NCBI RefSeq assembly: GCF_003030305.1
Contig: NZ_CP023676.1
Location: forward strand, 1,240,001-1,304,000
Direction of reading: 5' to 3'
Source of the DNA: Cutibacterium acnes
GTDB lineage: Bacteria; Actinomycetota; Actinomycetes; Propionibacteriales; Propionibacteriaceae
DNA: 64,000 nt
The position numbers were made by a program, and so were the translations under genes. The notes below the pieces were generated by a model. The model was given only the letters and a program-made list of their open reading frames with translations, was not told the origin of the DNA and ran no database searches. Positions 9,562-20,007 of the stretch are shown in pieces (positions within the stretch are counted from its first letter, which is position 1; the number at the start of each line of letters is the position of its first letter).

Positions 9562-12500
9562 TCACAGATGCACAGACAGCTCCATAACCGGTTTCCCGTT
9601 GAGATCTGGGCGTGAAGCTGTCGGCGGTGAGGTTGGGATCTCCTCGTCAGGTTCCGGGCGCACTGCCTGTCCGGCGTCACGTTCCTCGCTGACGTTGCGA
9701 TCTCGAGCGGTAGCGGCCATCAATTTGATGCGGTTGAGCTGGTTTACTTGAGAAGCCCCCGGATCATAATCGACAGACACCACGTTGGCCTGCGGGAACT
9801 GACGGCGGATCTCGCGGAAGATACCACGCCCGGTGACGTGGTTCGGTAGGCACGCGAAGGGCTGCACAACAGCGATATTCGGTACGCCCTCACGGATCAT
9901 GTCGACCATCTCACCGACGAGGTACCAGCCCTCACCGGCCTGGTTACCGAGCTGAACAATGCGTTGGGCATCCGCCATGAGTTCGGTGATTGGGGTCGGG
10001 ACTTCAAACCGAGTCGACTTGCGTAATGCTGTGGTGACCGGCTTCTGGTACTGCATGAGCAGGGCTCGGAAAGCTTTCTTGACGTGACGGCTCCACTTGT
10101 CGGTGCCGAAGGTCTTGTAGTTGTAGTCACCAGCAGACAAGCAGTTGTAGACGAACCACATCAGGCCCGGCAAGACAGCCTCACAACCCTCGGATTCGAT
10201 GGTCTCGACGATGTGGTTATTGGCGTCAGGATGGAACTGCACCAAAATCTCGCCAAGCACACCGACCCGCGGTTTACGCGGTCCATCGGCCAATTCGAGA
10301 TGTTCGAAATCGTCAACGATGCTGTTGATCATGGTCTTGTAAGACGTCCGGCGTCCCCACGTCGTGGAATGTCCACCGTTCAGGAAATGCTCGCGCGCTA
10401 TGGTCGTCCAGCGGCGCATGAGGCCATCAGCCGATCCTGGAACTGCTTCGTAAGGACGGGTACGAAGGTGCACGTTCTGCAGCAGGTCGCCAAGGGTAAT
10501 AGCCTGCACCATGCGGTGGATGAGGGGAGCAGTCAGGGAGAAGCCCGGGTTGTCCTCGACTCCTTGCAGGGAAGCTGCGATGACCGGGATATTGCCAAAC
10601 CCGGCATCCTTGAGAGCTTTGCGCAGCAGACCGATGTAATTGGTGGCACGGCACATGCCGCCGGTCTGAGTAAGGAAAAGGGTGGTGTGATCAAGGTCGT
10701 ACTTGCCGGATTTCAGTGCCGACACGAGTTGCCCAATAACGACAATAGCCGGGAAACAAGCATCATTGTTGACTACCGACAGGCCATAATCAATGTTCTC
10801 CCGGGAAGCTTGCTTCAGTACTTCGACCTGGTAGCCAGAGGCCCGCAAGGCAGCCTCGGCGATGGAGGTCTGGTAGGGGGCGAACTGTGGCACCAAAATA
10901 GTGTGAGTAGCTTTCATCTCTTTGGTGAAGGGCACCCGGTCATCCGATAACGGATGAGTCACAAGCTTGCGGTTATGGCTGGCTCGTTCCTTCGATGCAG
11001 CCTGCAGCGAGCGCATTCGGATGCGAGCCGCTCCCAGATTGGATACCTCGTCGATCTTAAGGGTGGTGTAGATACGGTCGCGCGCGGCCAGGATCTCACG
11101 CACCTGATCGGTGGTGATGGCATCAAGGCCACAGCCGAATGAATTCAGCTGAACCAACTCAAGGTCGGGACGGGATCCGACGAAGGCGGCGGCCTGGTAG
11201 AGGCGGGAGTGGAACATCCACTGGTCGCGCACGCGTAATGGACGTTCCAGTAAGTCGGCTCCCAGATGGGCCACCGAGTCCTCGGTTAGTACCGCCATTC
11301 CCAAGGAGTTCACCATCTCGGGAATTCCGTGGTGGATCTCCGGATCGACATGGTACGGACGGCCTGCCAGTACGATTCCCGGGACGTTGTGCTCGGCCAT
11401 ATAGGCCAAGGCATCCTCGCCCATCTTCCGGATTTCGTCATGGAAAGCCTTATCTTCCTCCAAACCTTTGGCAATGGCGCGGCGAGCTTCATCGACGGTG
11501 ACATCATCATCGGCGAAAACCTCAGCCAACCGCTCAGCAAGCTTGTCAGGATCGGCCAGCGAGAGGAAGGGCGAGATAAGCTCGACGTCCTTGTCTCGTA
11601 GACTTTCGACGTTAGCCCTGATGACCTCGGGGTACGAGGCAACCACCGGGCAGTTGAAGTGCGCGTCCGCGTCGGCCACGCTGACCTGCTCATAGCGGAT
11701 ACAGGGATCAAAAATCCGTTTCACCCCACGCTGCACAAGGTCCTCAACGTGACCGTTGTTGAGCTTAGCGGGATAACAAATATTCTCGCTGGCAATCGAT
11801 TCCATGCCTTTTTCGAATAGGGCATGGGAGGAGCGTCCCGAGATCATGACACGGTATCCGAGTGCCGATAAAGTCGTGAACCAGAATGGGTAGTTTTCGT
11901 ACATGTTGAGAGCGCGAGGCAGGCCTAAATCACCGCGAAAGGCCTTCTTAGCCGTCAAACGCCGATAGCTAAAGAGCCTCTTGTACTTGTCCTCGAACAC
12001 ATTGGGCAGCTCAGACTTCGGAAGCTTGGCCATCTTGCGGTTATTGACCTCGGCGCCACGGTCGCAACGGTTACCCGAGACGAACACGCGACCATCGGAG
12101 AAGGTGGCGATGGTGCGTTGGCAGTGATTTTGACACAACGCGCAGTCGTCGCGATGAGTCTCAACAGCGAAACCATCGAGTTCAGCGCGCTCCCGTAAAC
12201 CTTCAGAGGTGGTGGGCTCTCCGGCATGAAACCGGGCGTGAGCGGTCAGGGCAGCTCCATAGGCTCCCATGAGGCCAGCCTCAGCGGGACGAACGACCTC
12301 GCGACCGGTGAGCTTTTCGAAGGCACGTAGGACGGCATTGTTGAGGAAGGTTCCACCTTGGACGACAACCTTGTTCCCTAGTTGTGCCGGATCAGTAAGC
12401 TTAATGACCTTGTACAAGGCATTGCGAACCACTGAGTAGGACAGTCCGGCAGCAATATCAGCGGGAGAGGCCCCCTCCTTTTGTGCCTGCTTGACTGAGG

Positions 12501-13995
12501 AGTTCATAAAGACGGTGCAGCGACTACCTAGATCTACCGGATGCTGAGCCAGCAGGCTCATGGAGGAGAATGATTCGATATCGGTATCCATGCCGGCAGC
12601 AAAGGTTTGCAAGAAGGACCCGCATCCCGACGAACACGCCTCGTTGACAGAGATAGAGTCGATGACTTGATCGACGACGCGCAAATACTTCATGTCCTGG
12701 CCACCAATGTCAATGATTGCGGTCACCCCGGGAAGCAGATGATCGGCGGCTCGGTAATGGGCCATAGTTTCGACTTCGCCGTCTTCGGCCTCTAGCGCAG
12801 CCTTAACGAGCCCCTCACCGTACCCAGTGGTGCAGGTACGGGCGATCGTGGCCTCCGCTGGCATGGCGTCGTACAGGTCGGCGAGGATTTGCACCGCGGC
12901 GCTTACCGGGTCACCCTCATTAGAGGCGTAGTGAGAGGCGACAATGTTGAGGGACTCATCAATGAGGACCGACTTGATAGTCGTTGATCCGGCGTCGATG
13001 CCCAGGAAGAGGCTACCGCGAGCGTCATGTAAAGGTAGGCGTGGCAGCTTGGCGTGAGAATGCCGCCGATTGAATTCGTCCAATTCCTCCTCGCTACGAA
13101 ATAGCGGTGGCATGGATTGGGAAATCCCGTTTTGAGTACGAGCGTGTCGTGAACGTTTCGCAGTTTCCGCGAGATCTACCGGTTCAGACGTTGACGTCAG
13201 GGCTGCTCCCATAGCCACGTATAGCTGAGCGCGGTCTGGGGTAATGTACGCGTCAACCTTACCGTCGAGGACGCGCGAGAAAGCGTCTCGCAAACTTGGC
13301 ATAAAGTGAAGCGGACCGCCAAGGAAGATGACCTTACCTCGAATCGGGCGACCACATGCCAGGCCAGCAATGCACTGAGTGGCGACAGCCTGCAGGACCG
13401 AAGCAGCCAGATCTTCGTGGCGGGCTCCCTCGTTAATGAGGGGCTGAAGGTCGGACTTGGCAAAAACACCACAGCGCGAGGCGATCGGATGGATGGTCTT
13501 GGCTCGGGATGCGAGGTCATTGAGGCCGGGAGTGTCGGTGTGCAGCAGGGTAGCCATCTGGTCGATGAAGGCACCGGTGCCACCAGCACACGAACCATTC
13601 ATGCGCTGTTCGGGGACCGGCTTGAGGTAGGTGATCTTGGCATCCTCACCACCGAGTTCGAGAAGCACGTCGGCGTCGGGATTCCAACGTTGGACGGCGG
13701 CCGTCTCAGCCATGACCTCCTGAATGAAAGTAAGGCCCAATGCCTCTGCGGTTCCCAATCCCGCCGATCCGGTAACGGTCGCGCGCACCTTTGTGCCGGG
13801 AAGAGCATCGGCGGCGTCGCCGAGCAGAGAGGCCATAGCGCCGGTGATATCGGCGTGGTGGCGTCTGTAGTCCTCGAAAAGGATGTTCTCGTCGGGATCG
13901 AGGATGACGGCCTTGATCGTCGTTGATCCGACGTCAAGACCCATCCGAAGGTCCTGCGCGTCCGGTGGAATCGCATTGCCGATGTGTGCGTCCAT
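9562..13995 (-). CDS. Giant 2-hydroxyacyl-CoA dehydratase activase-related protein
   Basis: 1477 residues. Two BadF/BadG/BcrA/BcrD-type ATPase domains lie in tandem, each starting with an ASKHA phosphate loop: LDVGSTTIKAVILD near residue 20 and GIDAGSTTIKSVLID near residue 328. Cysteine motifs typical of the [4Fe-4S] activase dimer follow in each (NGSCAGGTGAFIDQM and ACSSGCGSFLQTF). A DUF2229-type domain (about 660-900) and a C-terminal segment resembling the dehydratase subunit family (NNDACFPAIVVIGQL, TQTGGMCRATNYIG) complete it. Such activases use ATP to push an electron into an oxygen-sensitive dehydratase. No dehydratase gene is visible here, so the partner is unknown or built in. It diverges from a TetR gene 83 bases away. 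Confidence 0.88.
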   Translation of the reverse strand: MDAHIGNAIPPDAQDLRMGLDVGSTTIKAVILDPDENILFEDYRRHHADITGAMASLLGDAADALPGTKVRATVTGSAGLGTAEALGLTFIQEVMAETAAVQRWNPDADVLLELGGEDAKITYLKPVPEQRMNGSCAGGTGAFIDQMATLLHTDTPGLNDLASRAKTIHPIASRCGVFAKSDLQPLINEGARHEDLAASVLQAVATQCIAGLACGRPIRGKVIFLGGPLHFMPSLRDAFSRVLDGKVDAYITPDRAQLYVAMGAALTSTSEPVDLAETAKRSRHARTQNGISQSMPPLFRSEEELDEFNRRHSHAKLPRLPLHDARGSLFLGIDAGSTTIKSVLIDESLNIVASHYASNEGDPVSAAVQILADLYDAMPAEATIARTCTTGYGEGLVKAALEAEDGEVETMAHYRAADHLLPGVTAIIDIGGQDMKYLRVVDQVIDSISVNEACSSGCGSFLQTFAAGMDTDIESFSSMSLLAQHPVDLGSRCTVFMNSSVKQAQKEGASPADIAAGLSYSVVRNALYKVIKLTDPAQLGNKVVVQGGTFLNNAVLRAFEKLTGREVVRPAEAGLMGAYGAALTAHARFHAGEPTTSEGLRERAELDGFAVETHRDDCALCQNHCQRTIATFSDGRVFVSGNRCDRGAEVNNRKMAKLPKSELPNVFEDKYKRLFSYRRLTAKKAFRGDLGLPRALNMYENYPFWFTTLSALGYRVMISGRSSHALFEKGMESIASENICYPAKLNNGHVEDLVQRGVKRIFDPCIRYEQVSVADADAHFNCPVVASYPEVIRANVESLRDKDVELISPFLSLADPDKLAERLAEVFADDDVTVDEARRAIAKGLEEDKAFHDEIRKMGEDALAYMAEHNVPGIVLAGRPYHVDPEIHHGIPEMVNSLGMAVLTEDSVAHLGADLLERPLRVRDQWMFHSRLYQAAAFVGSRPDLELVQLNSFGCGLDAITTDQVREILAARDRIYTTLKIDEVSNLGAARIRMRSLQAASKERASHNRKLVTHPLSDDRVPFTKEMKATHTILVPQFAPYQTSIAEAALRASGYQVEVLKQASRENIDYGLSVVNNDACFPAIVVIGQLVSALKSGKYDLDHTTLFLTQTGGMCRATNYIGLLRKALKDAGFGNIPVIAASLQGVEDNPGFSLTAPLIHRMVQAITLGDLLQNVHLRTRPYEAVPGSADGLMRRWTTIAREHFLNGGHSTTWGRRTSYKTMINSIVDDFEHLELADGPRKPRVGVLGEILVQFHPDANNHIVETIESEGCEAVLPGLMWFVYNCLSAGDYNYKTFGTDKWSRHVKKAFRALLMQYQKPVTTALRKSTRFEVPTPITELMADAQRIVQLGNQAGEGWYLVGEMVDMIREGVPNIAVVQPFACLPNHVTGRGIFREIRRQFPQANVVSVDYDPGASQVNQLNRIKLMAATARDRNVSEERDAGQAVRPEPDEEIPTSPPTASRPDLNGKPVMELSVHL

Positions 13996-14078
13996 GTCTC
14001 CATTTCATCACCGTGGAAATCACTTCGCAGCAGTAGGGGGTCTTTTTCAGCCAAGTCATTGAGGAGTACGGTCATGGC

Positions 14079-14723
14079 ATGTCTCAGACACAGTGCGCAC
14101 GATCGTCTCGTCGTGGTCCACGTGGTGAGGTTGGGGCTGCGAGAGCCGCTATTTTGGCCGCAGCCCGCTCCCTTTTTCTGGCCGGTGACTTCCAGTCAGT
14201 GAGCCTAAGAGCTATAGCCCGCGAAGCTGAGGTGGACACCTCGTTGGTGAGCTACTACTTCGGATCTAAGCAATCCCTCTACAACGAGGCGATGTCCCTT
14301 CCCAATGGTCCGCACCGGATTATTGCTGAGGTGTGTTCGCGAACTGACCCTGATCATCTGGGGGAGGCCCTGGTCAAGGCGTTCATCGATGCTTGGGATG
14401 GTCACCTTGGCCTGGGAGGACCGGATCCGCAAATGCAAGGTGTGGTGCAGGCACTTCTCACCCAGCCTGACGCCTTCGACATGATGCGTCAGTTTTACAC
14501 CGAGGAAATTTTGGCCCCAGTTGTCAATTTGCTCATTCCCCGATTCGGTGCAGAAGAGGCGGGGATACGGGCCTCTCTTGGACTCTCGCAATTGCTGGGG
14601 ATTTTCACGGCTCGCTACGTCATTGGGTTGCAGTCCCTAGCAAATCTTCCGGCGGCAGAACTCATCGGCCGGGAGGGGCCTGCCCTACAGAGCACCCTCA
14701 CTGGACCGACCATCAACGGTTAA
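14079..14723 (+). CDS. TetR/AcrR family transcriptional regulator
   Basis: 214 residues with a standard N-terminal TetR helix-turn-helix: RAAILAAARSLFLAGDF, then SLRAIAREAEVDTSLVSYYFGSK with the usual recognition-helix ending. The C-terminal ligand domain has no recognisable specificity. The start is uncertain: GAGGAG at 14061-14066 is 12 bases from ATG 14079, while an out-of-frame ATG lies five bases earlier. It diverges from the activase-like gene, so it may control it and itself; this is inferred from position only. Confidence 0.88.
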   Translation: MSQTQCARSSRRGPRGEVGAARAAILAAARSLFLAGDFQSVSLRAIAREAEVDTSLVSYYFGSKQSLYNEAMSLPNGPHRIIAEVCSRTDPDHLGEALVKAFIDAWDGHLGLGGPDPQMQGVVQALLTQPDAFDMMRQFYTEEILAPVVNLLIPRFGAEEAGIRASLGLSQLLGIFTARYVIGLQSLANLPAAELIGREGPALQSTLTGPTING

Positions 14724-14842
14724 CACTTTTTGCCGCAGGAGAGGTCGGTTCACTTACCGTAGTGCCACGGCTAGCGATAGAGTCGCAGTCAAAGCTTGGC
14801 GCATGGCCGCGCCTGACGCCCACAGATAACGGGAGATGACCA

Positions 14843-15913
14843 ATGACCATCGCAATCAAGATGGGTTTTCTCGATGACAGTCCGATCGTCGACGACCAGG
14901 GTCGACTTGTTAGTCGAGGGGGCGGAACCGCTCTCGTTGAGCGGCTTCTCGACATGTACCCGGGGGCCGTCGTCGTGAACTACGAAGATCGTCAGTGCGA
15001 TGGATTCGAGGCCAGGAAGCTGACCAGCCTTGAACCGCTTGAAACCCTTGTCATCAACCTCGACGTCATCGATTCGGTTGGCGTCTTCCAAACCATGCAC
15101 CGCGAGGGTGCCGAGCCCAGGATCCTTAACCTTCAGTGGTTGCCCCCATCCCACTACCACCACAAAGTGAACTTTGCGGCTATGGGCCTCGCGTACGCCC
15201 TCTTCCCGACACTGTGCTCTGGCGAGCGCACTGCTGGTGAGGTGACCGAGCTCGTTCGCCGCTGGACGATCTCCCCGCTGGCTCACCAGGCCCGAGTCGC
15301 TTGGATCCAGCCTGGCATTCGTGATGACCTCGCTCGCGAGCACGTTGATCCCGAAATTCCGACGGTTCTCTACCCAGCGATTCACCTCACAGAAACCAAA
15401 CGCCCGAAGATATTTCTCGACGTTATGAACCGCGTCGCTGCAGACATGGACGTGAGAATGGAAGCCCGTCTAAGTCAGCGCGATCTCGCTAGCGTCATGG
15501 CGATGAAGATGTCGTCGCCAAAGTGGGCTTCGGTTGGCCCCCTCTTCGGTCAGCGCGAGGAGTACTGGGAGTCCCTAGCCCGCATGACGGCCTTCCTAGC
15601 CACCGCCAAGAACGAGGCCTATGGCTTCGAGTACCTCGAGGCTCTCGTCGCCGGTGCCATCGGTGTCTTCCCAGATACCACCTGGGCACGTAAGACGGTC
15701 CCTGAGGATTATCCGTATTTCTACCGCACTAGCGACGAAGCGGTCTCAATGCTTAAAGAAGTACTCAACGACCCACAGACTGCGCGTAATGCTATTAATG
15801 AACTCGCCGGAGGGTCGATCCGCGACTGGATCCTCGAGCACAATCAGCGTTCTGGCGGAAATGAAGCTATGCGTAAGCAGATCGAAGAGTGGTTCCCTGA
15901 GATCCAGGTGTGA
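14843..15913 (+). CDS. Glycosyltransferase-like protein, function unknown
   Basis: 356 residues, soluble. The C-terminal half has the GT-B fold signature of GT4-like enzymes: AFLATAKNEAYGFEYLEAL around residues 250-268, with the E...GFE/YLEAL acidic pair that usually contacts the nucleotide sugar. The N-terminal half matches nothing I recognise and lacks a signal peptide or membrane segment. The middle FGQREEYWESLARM region is also unassigned. The gene stands alone between a TetR gene and a strong terminator, so context gives no substrate. The ATG has GGGAGATG at 14830-14837 as ribosome-binding site. Confidence 0.7.
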   Translation: MTIAIKMGFLDDSPIVDDQGRLVSRGGGTALVERLLDMYPGAVVVNYEDRQCDGFEARKLTSLEPLETLVINLDVIDSVGVFQTMHREGAEPRILNLQWLPPSHYHHKVNFAAMGLAYALFPTLCSGERTAGEVTELVRRWTISPLAHQARVAWIQPGIRDDLAREHVDPEIPTVLYPAIHLTETKRPKIFLDVMNRVAADMDVRMEARLSQRDLASVMAMKMSSPKWASVGPLFGQREEYWESLARMTAFLATAKNEAYGFEYLEALVAGAIGVFPDTTWARKTVPEDYPYFYRTSDEAVSMLKEVLNDPQTARNAINELAGGSIRDWILEHNQRSGGNEAMRKQIEEWFPEIQV

Positions 15914-15926
15914 TCCGATTTGAGGG

Positions 15927-15964
15927 ACGGACGCCGTGGCGGTTGTGATCGCCACGGCGTCCGT
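15927..15964 (+). terminator. Strong 15-bp hairpin after the glycosyltransferase-like gene
   Basis: A perfect 15-base-pair stem (15927-15941 with 15950-15964) with an eight-base loop begins 13 bases after the stop codon. It is followed by AGTTT rather than a long T-run. Length, perfection and location before the aspS leader support a transcription terminator. Confidence 0.75.
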
Positions 15965-16093
15965 AGTTTCGGATGCTATGGCTGGGCAGCTCATGGGCAT
16001 CTGGGTGCGGATGGCGACAGTCATGGCCCGTCGGTATGCTGTTTTACGGCCCGTACCGTCTATGCGTGGCCTGCGACAACGGAAGGATGAAAC

Positions 16094-17914
16094 GTGCTGC
16101 GAACCCATGACGCAGGAACCCTACGAGCCAGCGACATCGGCAAGGAAGTGACTCTCGCCGGATGGGTTGGGCATCGTCGCGACCACGGTGGCGTCGCCTT
16201 CATCGATCTTCGCGACGCCTCAGGCCTGGCCCAGGTCGTCATCCGCGATGAGATTTTGGAGTCCTCAGGCGCTCATGACCTGCGCAACGAGTACTGCATC
16301 AGGGTGACCGGAGTCGTTGAGGCACGTCCAGAGGGTAATGCCAACCCGAACCTACCCACCGGCGAGATTGAGGTTGCCATCACCGAGCTCGAGGTGCTCA
16401 ATCCTTCAGCGCCGCTACCCTTCCAGATCGACGAGCACGTCAGTGTCGGCGAGGACGCCCGTCTGAAGTACCGCTACCTCGACCTGCGCCGCCCGCATCA
16501 GCATGAAGCCCTGGTGCTGCGTTCTCACGTGACCCACGCCATTCGTGAGGTGCTGGATCGTCACAATTTTTATGACATCGAGACTCCGACTCTGACCCGG
16601 TCTACCCCTGAGGGCGCTCGCGACTTTCTGGTTCCGGCTCGTCTGGCCCCGGGCTGTTGGTACGCCCTGCCGCAGAGCCCTCAGTTGTTCAAACAGCTGC
16701 TCATGGTCTCGGGTATGGAACGCTATTACCAGATCGCTCGTTGCTACCGTGACGAGGACTTCCGTGCCGATCGTCAGCCTGAGTTCACCCAGCTTGATGT
16801 CGAGATGAGCTTCGTTGACCAGGACGATGTCATCGCGCTGGCTGAAGAGACCATGGCGGCTTGTTGGAAGATCATTGGCGTCGACATGCCGACGCCGTTA
16901 CCTCGCATCACCTGGCACGAGGCGATGGATCGCTACGGCTCTGACAAGCCGGATCTGCGCTTTGGCAACGAGATCACCGAGGTCACCGATTTCTTTGCCA
17001 ACACTGCGTTCCGGGTCTTTCAGGCTCCCTACGTCGGTGCCGTGGTGATGCCCGGCGGAGCCTCCCTGCCACGCCGTCAGTTCGACGCCTGGCAGGAGTG
17101 GGCGCGCACCCGCGGAGCCAAGGGTCTGGCCTACATCACGATCTCTGACGAGGGCGTGCCAGAAGGTCCAGTTGCCAAAAACATTTCCGAGGAGGAGAAG
17201 GCTGGCATCGCCGAGAAGGTCGGTGCCAAGCCTGGTGATGCCATCTTCTTTGCTGCTGGCTCGAAGACCTCCTCCCAAGAGCTACTCGGCGCCGCCCGTC
17301 TGGAAATCGGCCGCCGTTGCGAACTCTTTGATCCATCTGACTGGGCTTTCTGCTGGGTGGTTGACGCCCCGTTGTTCAAGCCCACCAAGGAAGCAGAGGC
17401 TTCCGGCGACGTCGCCGTTGGCACGGGCGCCTGGACCGCCGTCCACCACGCCTTCACCAGCCCGACCCCCGACTGCCTGGATACCTTCGACACCGATCCG
17501 GGTTCAGCTTTGGCTTACGCTTACGACTTCGTCGTCAACGGCAACGAGGTAGGCGGCGGGTCGATCCGTATCCATCGCCGTGACGTTCAGGAACGGGTCT
17601 TCAACGTCATGGGTATTGGCCCCGAAGAGGCCCAAGAGAAATTCGGTTTCCTACTGGATGCCTTCAAATTTGGCGCGCCGCCGCACGGTGGCATCGCCTT
17701 CGGTTTGGATCGTCTAGTTATGCTGCTTGGCGGCTTCGAGACTATCCGTGACGTTATTGCCTTCCCGAAGACTGGTAACGGCTATGACCCGCTGACGGCT
17801 GCTCCTGCACCAATTACCCCTGCCCAGCGGCGCGAAGCCGGCGTCGATGCCAAGCCGAAGAAGCCTTCCGGCGGTCAAACCTCGAATGCGGAGGCAGATA
17901 AGTCCACGACGTGA
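16094..17914 (+). CDS. aspS: Aspartyl-tRNA synthetase
   Basis: 606 residues, bacterial type. It has the N-terminal OB-fold anticodon domain ([23 protein letters not shown]), class II motif 2 around [19 protein letters not shown], the bacterial GAD insertion, and motif 3 [13 protein letters not shown] near the end. A hydrophilic Lys/Ser-rich tail (about the last 25 residues) extends past the catalytic domain. Whether it also charges tRNA-Asn cannot be judged here. The ATG-proximal start is a GTG or ATG codon at 16094 with GGAAGGATGAAA upstream. Confidence 0.96.
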   Translation: MLRTHDAGTLRASDIGKEVTLAGWVGHRRDHGGVAFIDLRDASGLAQVVIRDEILESSGAHDLRNEYCIRVTGVVEARPEGNANPNLPTGEIEVAITELEVLNPSAPLPFQIDEHVSVGEDARLKYRYLDLRRPHQHEALVLRSHVTHAIREVLDRHNFYDIETPTLTRSTPEGARDFLVPARLAPGCWYALPQSPQLFKQLLMVSGMERYYQIARCYRDEDFRADRQPEFTQLDVEMSFVDQDDVIALAEETMAACWKIIGVDMPTPLPRITWHEAMDRYGSDKPDLRFGNEITEVTDFFANTAFRVFQAPYVGAVVMPGGASLPRRQFDAWQEWARTRGAKGLAYITISDEGVPEGPVAKNISEEEKAGIAEKVGAKPGDAIFFAAGSKTSSQELLGAARLEIGRRCELFDPSDWAFCWVVDAPLFKPTKEAEASGDVAVGTGAWTAVHHAFTSPTPDCLDTFDTDPGSALAYAYDFVVNGNEVGGGSIRIHRRDVQERVFNVMGIGPEEAQEKFGFLLDAFKFGAPPHGGIAFGLDRLVMLLGGFETIRDVIAFPKTGNGYDPLTAAPAPITPAQRREAGVDAKPKKPSGGQTSNAEADKSTT

Positions 17915-18015
17915 CGACCGGTGACGACGGGCGGCGGCGATATCAGTCGCTGCCCGAGCGTTACTGCGCGAACATACGTGAGCGGCTCGCTGTCGCAACG
18001 CGGCGATATAGTGCC

Positions 18016-19404
18016 ATGGTGAGTGAGGATCTCTTCGGCAACGTCACGTCGGCTCAATCCGACGCGACCAGTGGTGGGTCCCTGGATACTCCCAACCCTG
18101 ACGCGCCACTAGCAGTTCGGCTTCGCCCGCGCACCATTGATGAGATCGTCGGGCAGCAGCATTTGCTGACCCCCGGTTCACCCCTGCGCCGCCTGGCCGA
18201 GGGGACCGGGGCCATGAGCGTGTTCTTGTGGGGCCCTCCCGGGGTTGGTAAGACGACGATTGCCTCGGTCGTCTCCCACGCCACGAACCGACGCTTCGTG
18301 GAGATCTCGGCTGTAACGGCCGGAGTCAAAGACATCCGTCGGGAACTTGACACTGCCCGACGTCAGTTAGCCTTGGGACAGCCGACCGTTCTCTTCGTCG
18401 ACGAGGTGCACCGCTTCTCTAAGGCCCAGCAGGACGTCCTGCTCCCGGCAGTGGAGAACCGCACCGTGACCCTCATCGCGGCGACCACCGAAAACCCGTC
18501 TTTTTCGGTCATCTCCCCGCTGTTGTCGCGCTCCTTATTGTTGACCCTCAAGCCACTCACCGAGGCTGACGTTTCATCGTTACTCGATCGAGCCCTGAGC
18601 GATCCACGCGGCCTGCGAACTGAGTCCGACAGGCGTTACGTCCTGGAGGACGATGCTCGCGCTGACCTACTGCAACTGGCTGCGGGAGACGCACGACGCG
18701 CCCTCACCTATCTTGAAGAGGCCGCTGCCGGGGCGAGTGCGGCAGGTACTGACACGATCACGAGTCAGATCGTCTCCACTGCGGTTGATCGTGCCGCAGT
18801 GCGCTACGACCGTGACGGCGACCAGCACTACGATGTCATCAGCGCTTTCATCAAATCCGTGCGCGGCTCAGACGTTGACGCCGCACTGCACTACCTGGCC
18901 CGGATGATTGAGGCAGGGGAGGATCCCCGATTTATTGCACGGCGCCTTATCATTCTCGCCAGTGAAGACATCGGGATGGCCGCCCCAAGTGTGCTCCAGA
19001 CCTGTGTCGCGGCAGCCCAGGCCGTCCAACTGATCGGGATGCCCGAGGCTCGTCTCAACCTAGCCCAGGCCACCATTGCCGCAGCCACCGCCCCGAAATC
19101 CAACGCCGTCATCACCGCTATCGATGGGGCCCTGGCCGATGTACGCGCTGGAAAGGGGGGCGAAGTTCCCGCCCACTTGCGTGACGCCCACTACTCATCA
19201 GCCCACGATCTGGGCCACGGCGTCGGATATCGTTACGCCCACAATTTCCCGCATGGGGTTGCCAAGCAGCAGTATCTGCCCGACGATATCGCCTCGACCC
19301 GGTATTACGACCCGACCGATCATGGCAATGAGGCTGCTATTGCACAACGTCTGAGCCAGATACGGGCGCTGCTTGGGCGAGATATTGAGGAGGAGAAGTC
19401 ATGA
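18016..19404 (+). CDS. rarA: Replication-associated recombination protein A (RarA/MgsA AAA ATPase)
   Basis: AAA+ ATPase of the RarA/WRNIP1 family, which acts at stalled replication forks with SSB. From ATG 18016 it has 462 residues. Walker A is GPPGVGKTT (about 77-85), Walker B is FVDEVHRF (about 129-136), sensor 1 follows at ATTENPSF, and the C-terminal MgsA domain contains [15 protein letters not shown]. The frame stays open back to a GTG at 17911 overlapping the aspS stop, but homologues begin close to MVSEDLFG, so the later start is preferred. It is probably cotranscribed with aspS. Confidence 0.93.
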   Translation: MVSEDLFGNVTSAQSDATSGGSLDTPNPDAPLAVRLRPRTIDEIVGQQHLLTPGSPLRRLAEGTGAMSVFLWGPPGVGKTTIASVVSHATNRRFVEISAVTAGVKDIRRELDTARRQLALGQPTVLFVDEVHRFSKAQQDVLLPAVENRTVTLIAATTENPSFSVISPLLSRSLLLTLKPLTEADVSSLLDRALSDPRGLRTESDRRYVLEDDARADLLQLAAGDARRALTYLEEAAAGASAAGTDTITSQIVSTAVDRAAVRYDRDGDQHYDVISAFIKSVRGSDVDAALHYLARMIEAGEDPRFIARRLIILASEDIGMAAPSVLQTCVAAAQAVQLIGMPEARLNLAQATIAAATAPKSNAVITAIDGALADVRAGKGGEVPAHLRDAHYSSAHDLGHGVGYRYAHNFPHGVAKQQYLPDDIASTRYYDPTDHGNEAAIAQRLSQIRALLGRDIEEEKS

Positions 19405-19862
19405 CCTTGGGTCAGATAGCCGGACTCATCGCAGCACTCGCGGCGGTAGTGCTGGTCGCGCTATGCGCGGTTCCATTGCTCAAACTTGGCGGCGTCCTCG
19501 ACGAGGTACGCAAAGCTGTTTGTGACGTCGACGAGTCCACTGTGCCGATCCTCGAGGAGGTTAAAAGCACTGTCGTCATAACCAATGGCGAGATTTCCAA
19601 ACTCGATCAGGTGATCGAGGACATCCACACCATTTCTGGGCATGGCACCATCGTTACTGGCCAGGCCGCCGAGCTGGCCCAAACCTTTACCCAGACCGTC
19701 GGGACGCCGATGGTCAAGGCTGCGGCCTTTGGTGAAGGAGTGCGCCGAACAATTCATCGTCCGAAGCGTCGGATGCGTCAGTCCCAGGTTGAGAATACGG
19801 TCAGTCCTACCGAGGTAAGCTACAGCGCCACTGCGGCCGAAGGCGGCGGCGAACAAGACTGA
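19401..19862 (+). CDS. DUF948 domain-containing membrane-anchored protein
   Basis: 153 residues. One N-terminal transmembrane helix ([21 protein letters not shown], cited here in part: about residues 7-27) is followed by an amphipathic helical stretch with heptad-like spacing, as in DUF948 proteins of Actinobacteria and Firmicutes. The tail is basic and then Ser/Glu rich. Function is not established. The start overlaps the rarA stop by four bases (ATGA), and it lies just before alaS, a common actinobacterial arrangement. Confidence 0.8.
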   Translation: MTLGQIAGLIAALAAVVLVALCAVPLLKLGGVLDEVRKAVCDVDESTVPILEEVKSTVVITNGEISKLDQVIEDIHTISGHGTIVTGQAAELAQTFTQTVGTPMVKAAAFGEGVRRTIHRPKRRMRQSQVENTVSPTEVSYSATAAEGGGEQD

Positions 19863-20007
19863 TCTGGTAGAACGCCGAGTACGCACCCCCTCTGTGGCGC
19901 GGTGAGATGTCGCCGGCCGCACGTGCGGGTAGGGTTGGACTGCGGTGTCCCGATACGGGACGGCCCTTACGGGCCACAAAAAGCGACCACGTCAAGAAGG
20001 GCTAGGC

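Noticed and set aside
10084..10950. Plus-strand open frame of 288 codons inside the activase-like gene
   Set aside because: It lies antisense to conserved domains and its translation resembles no protein family.
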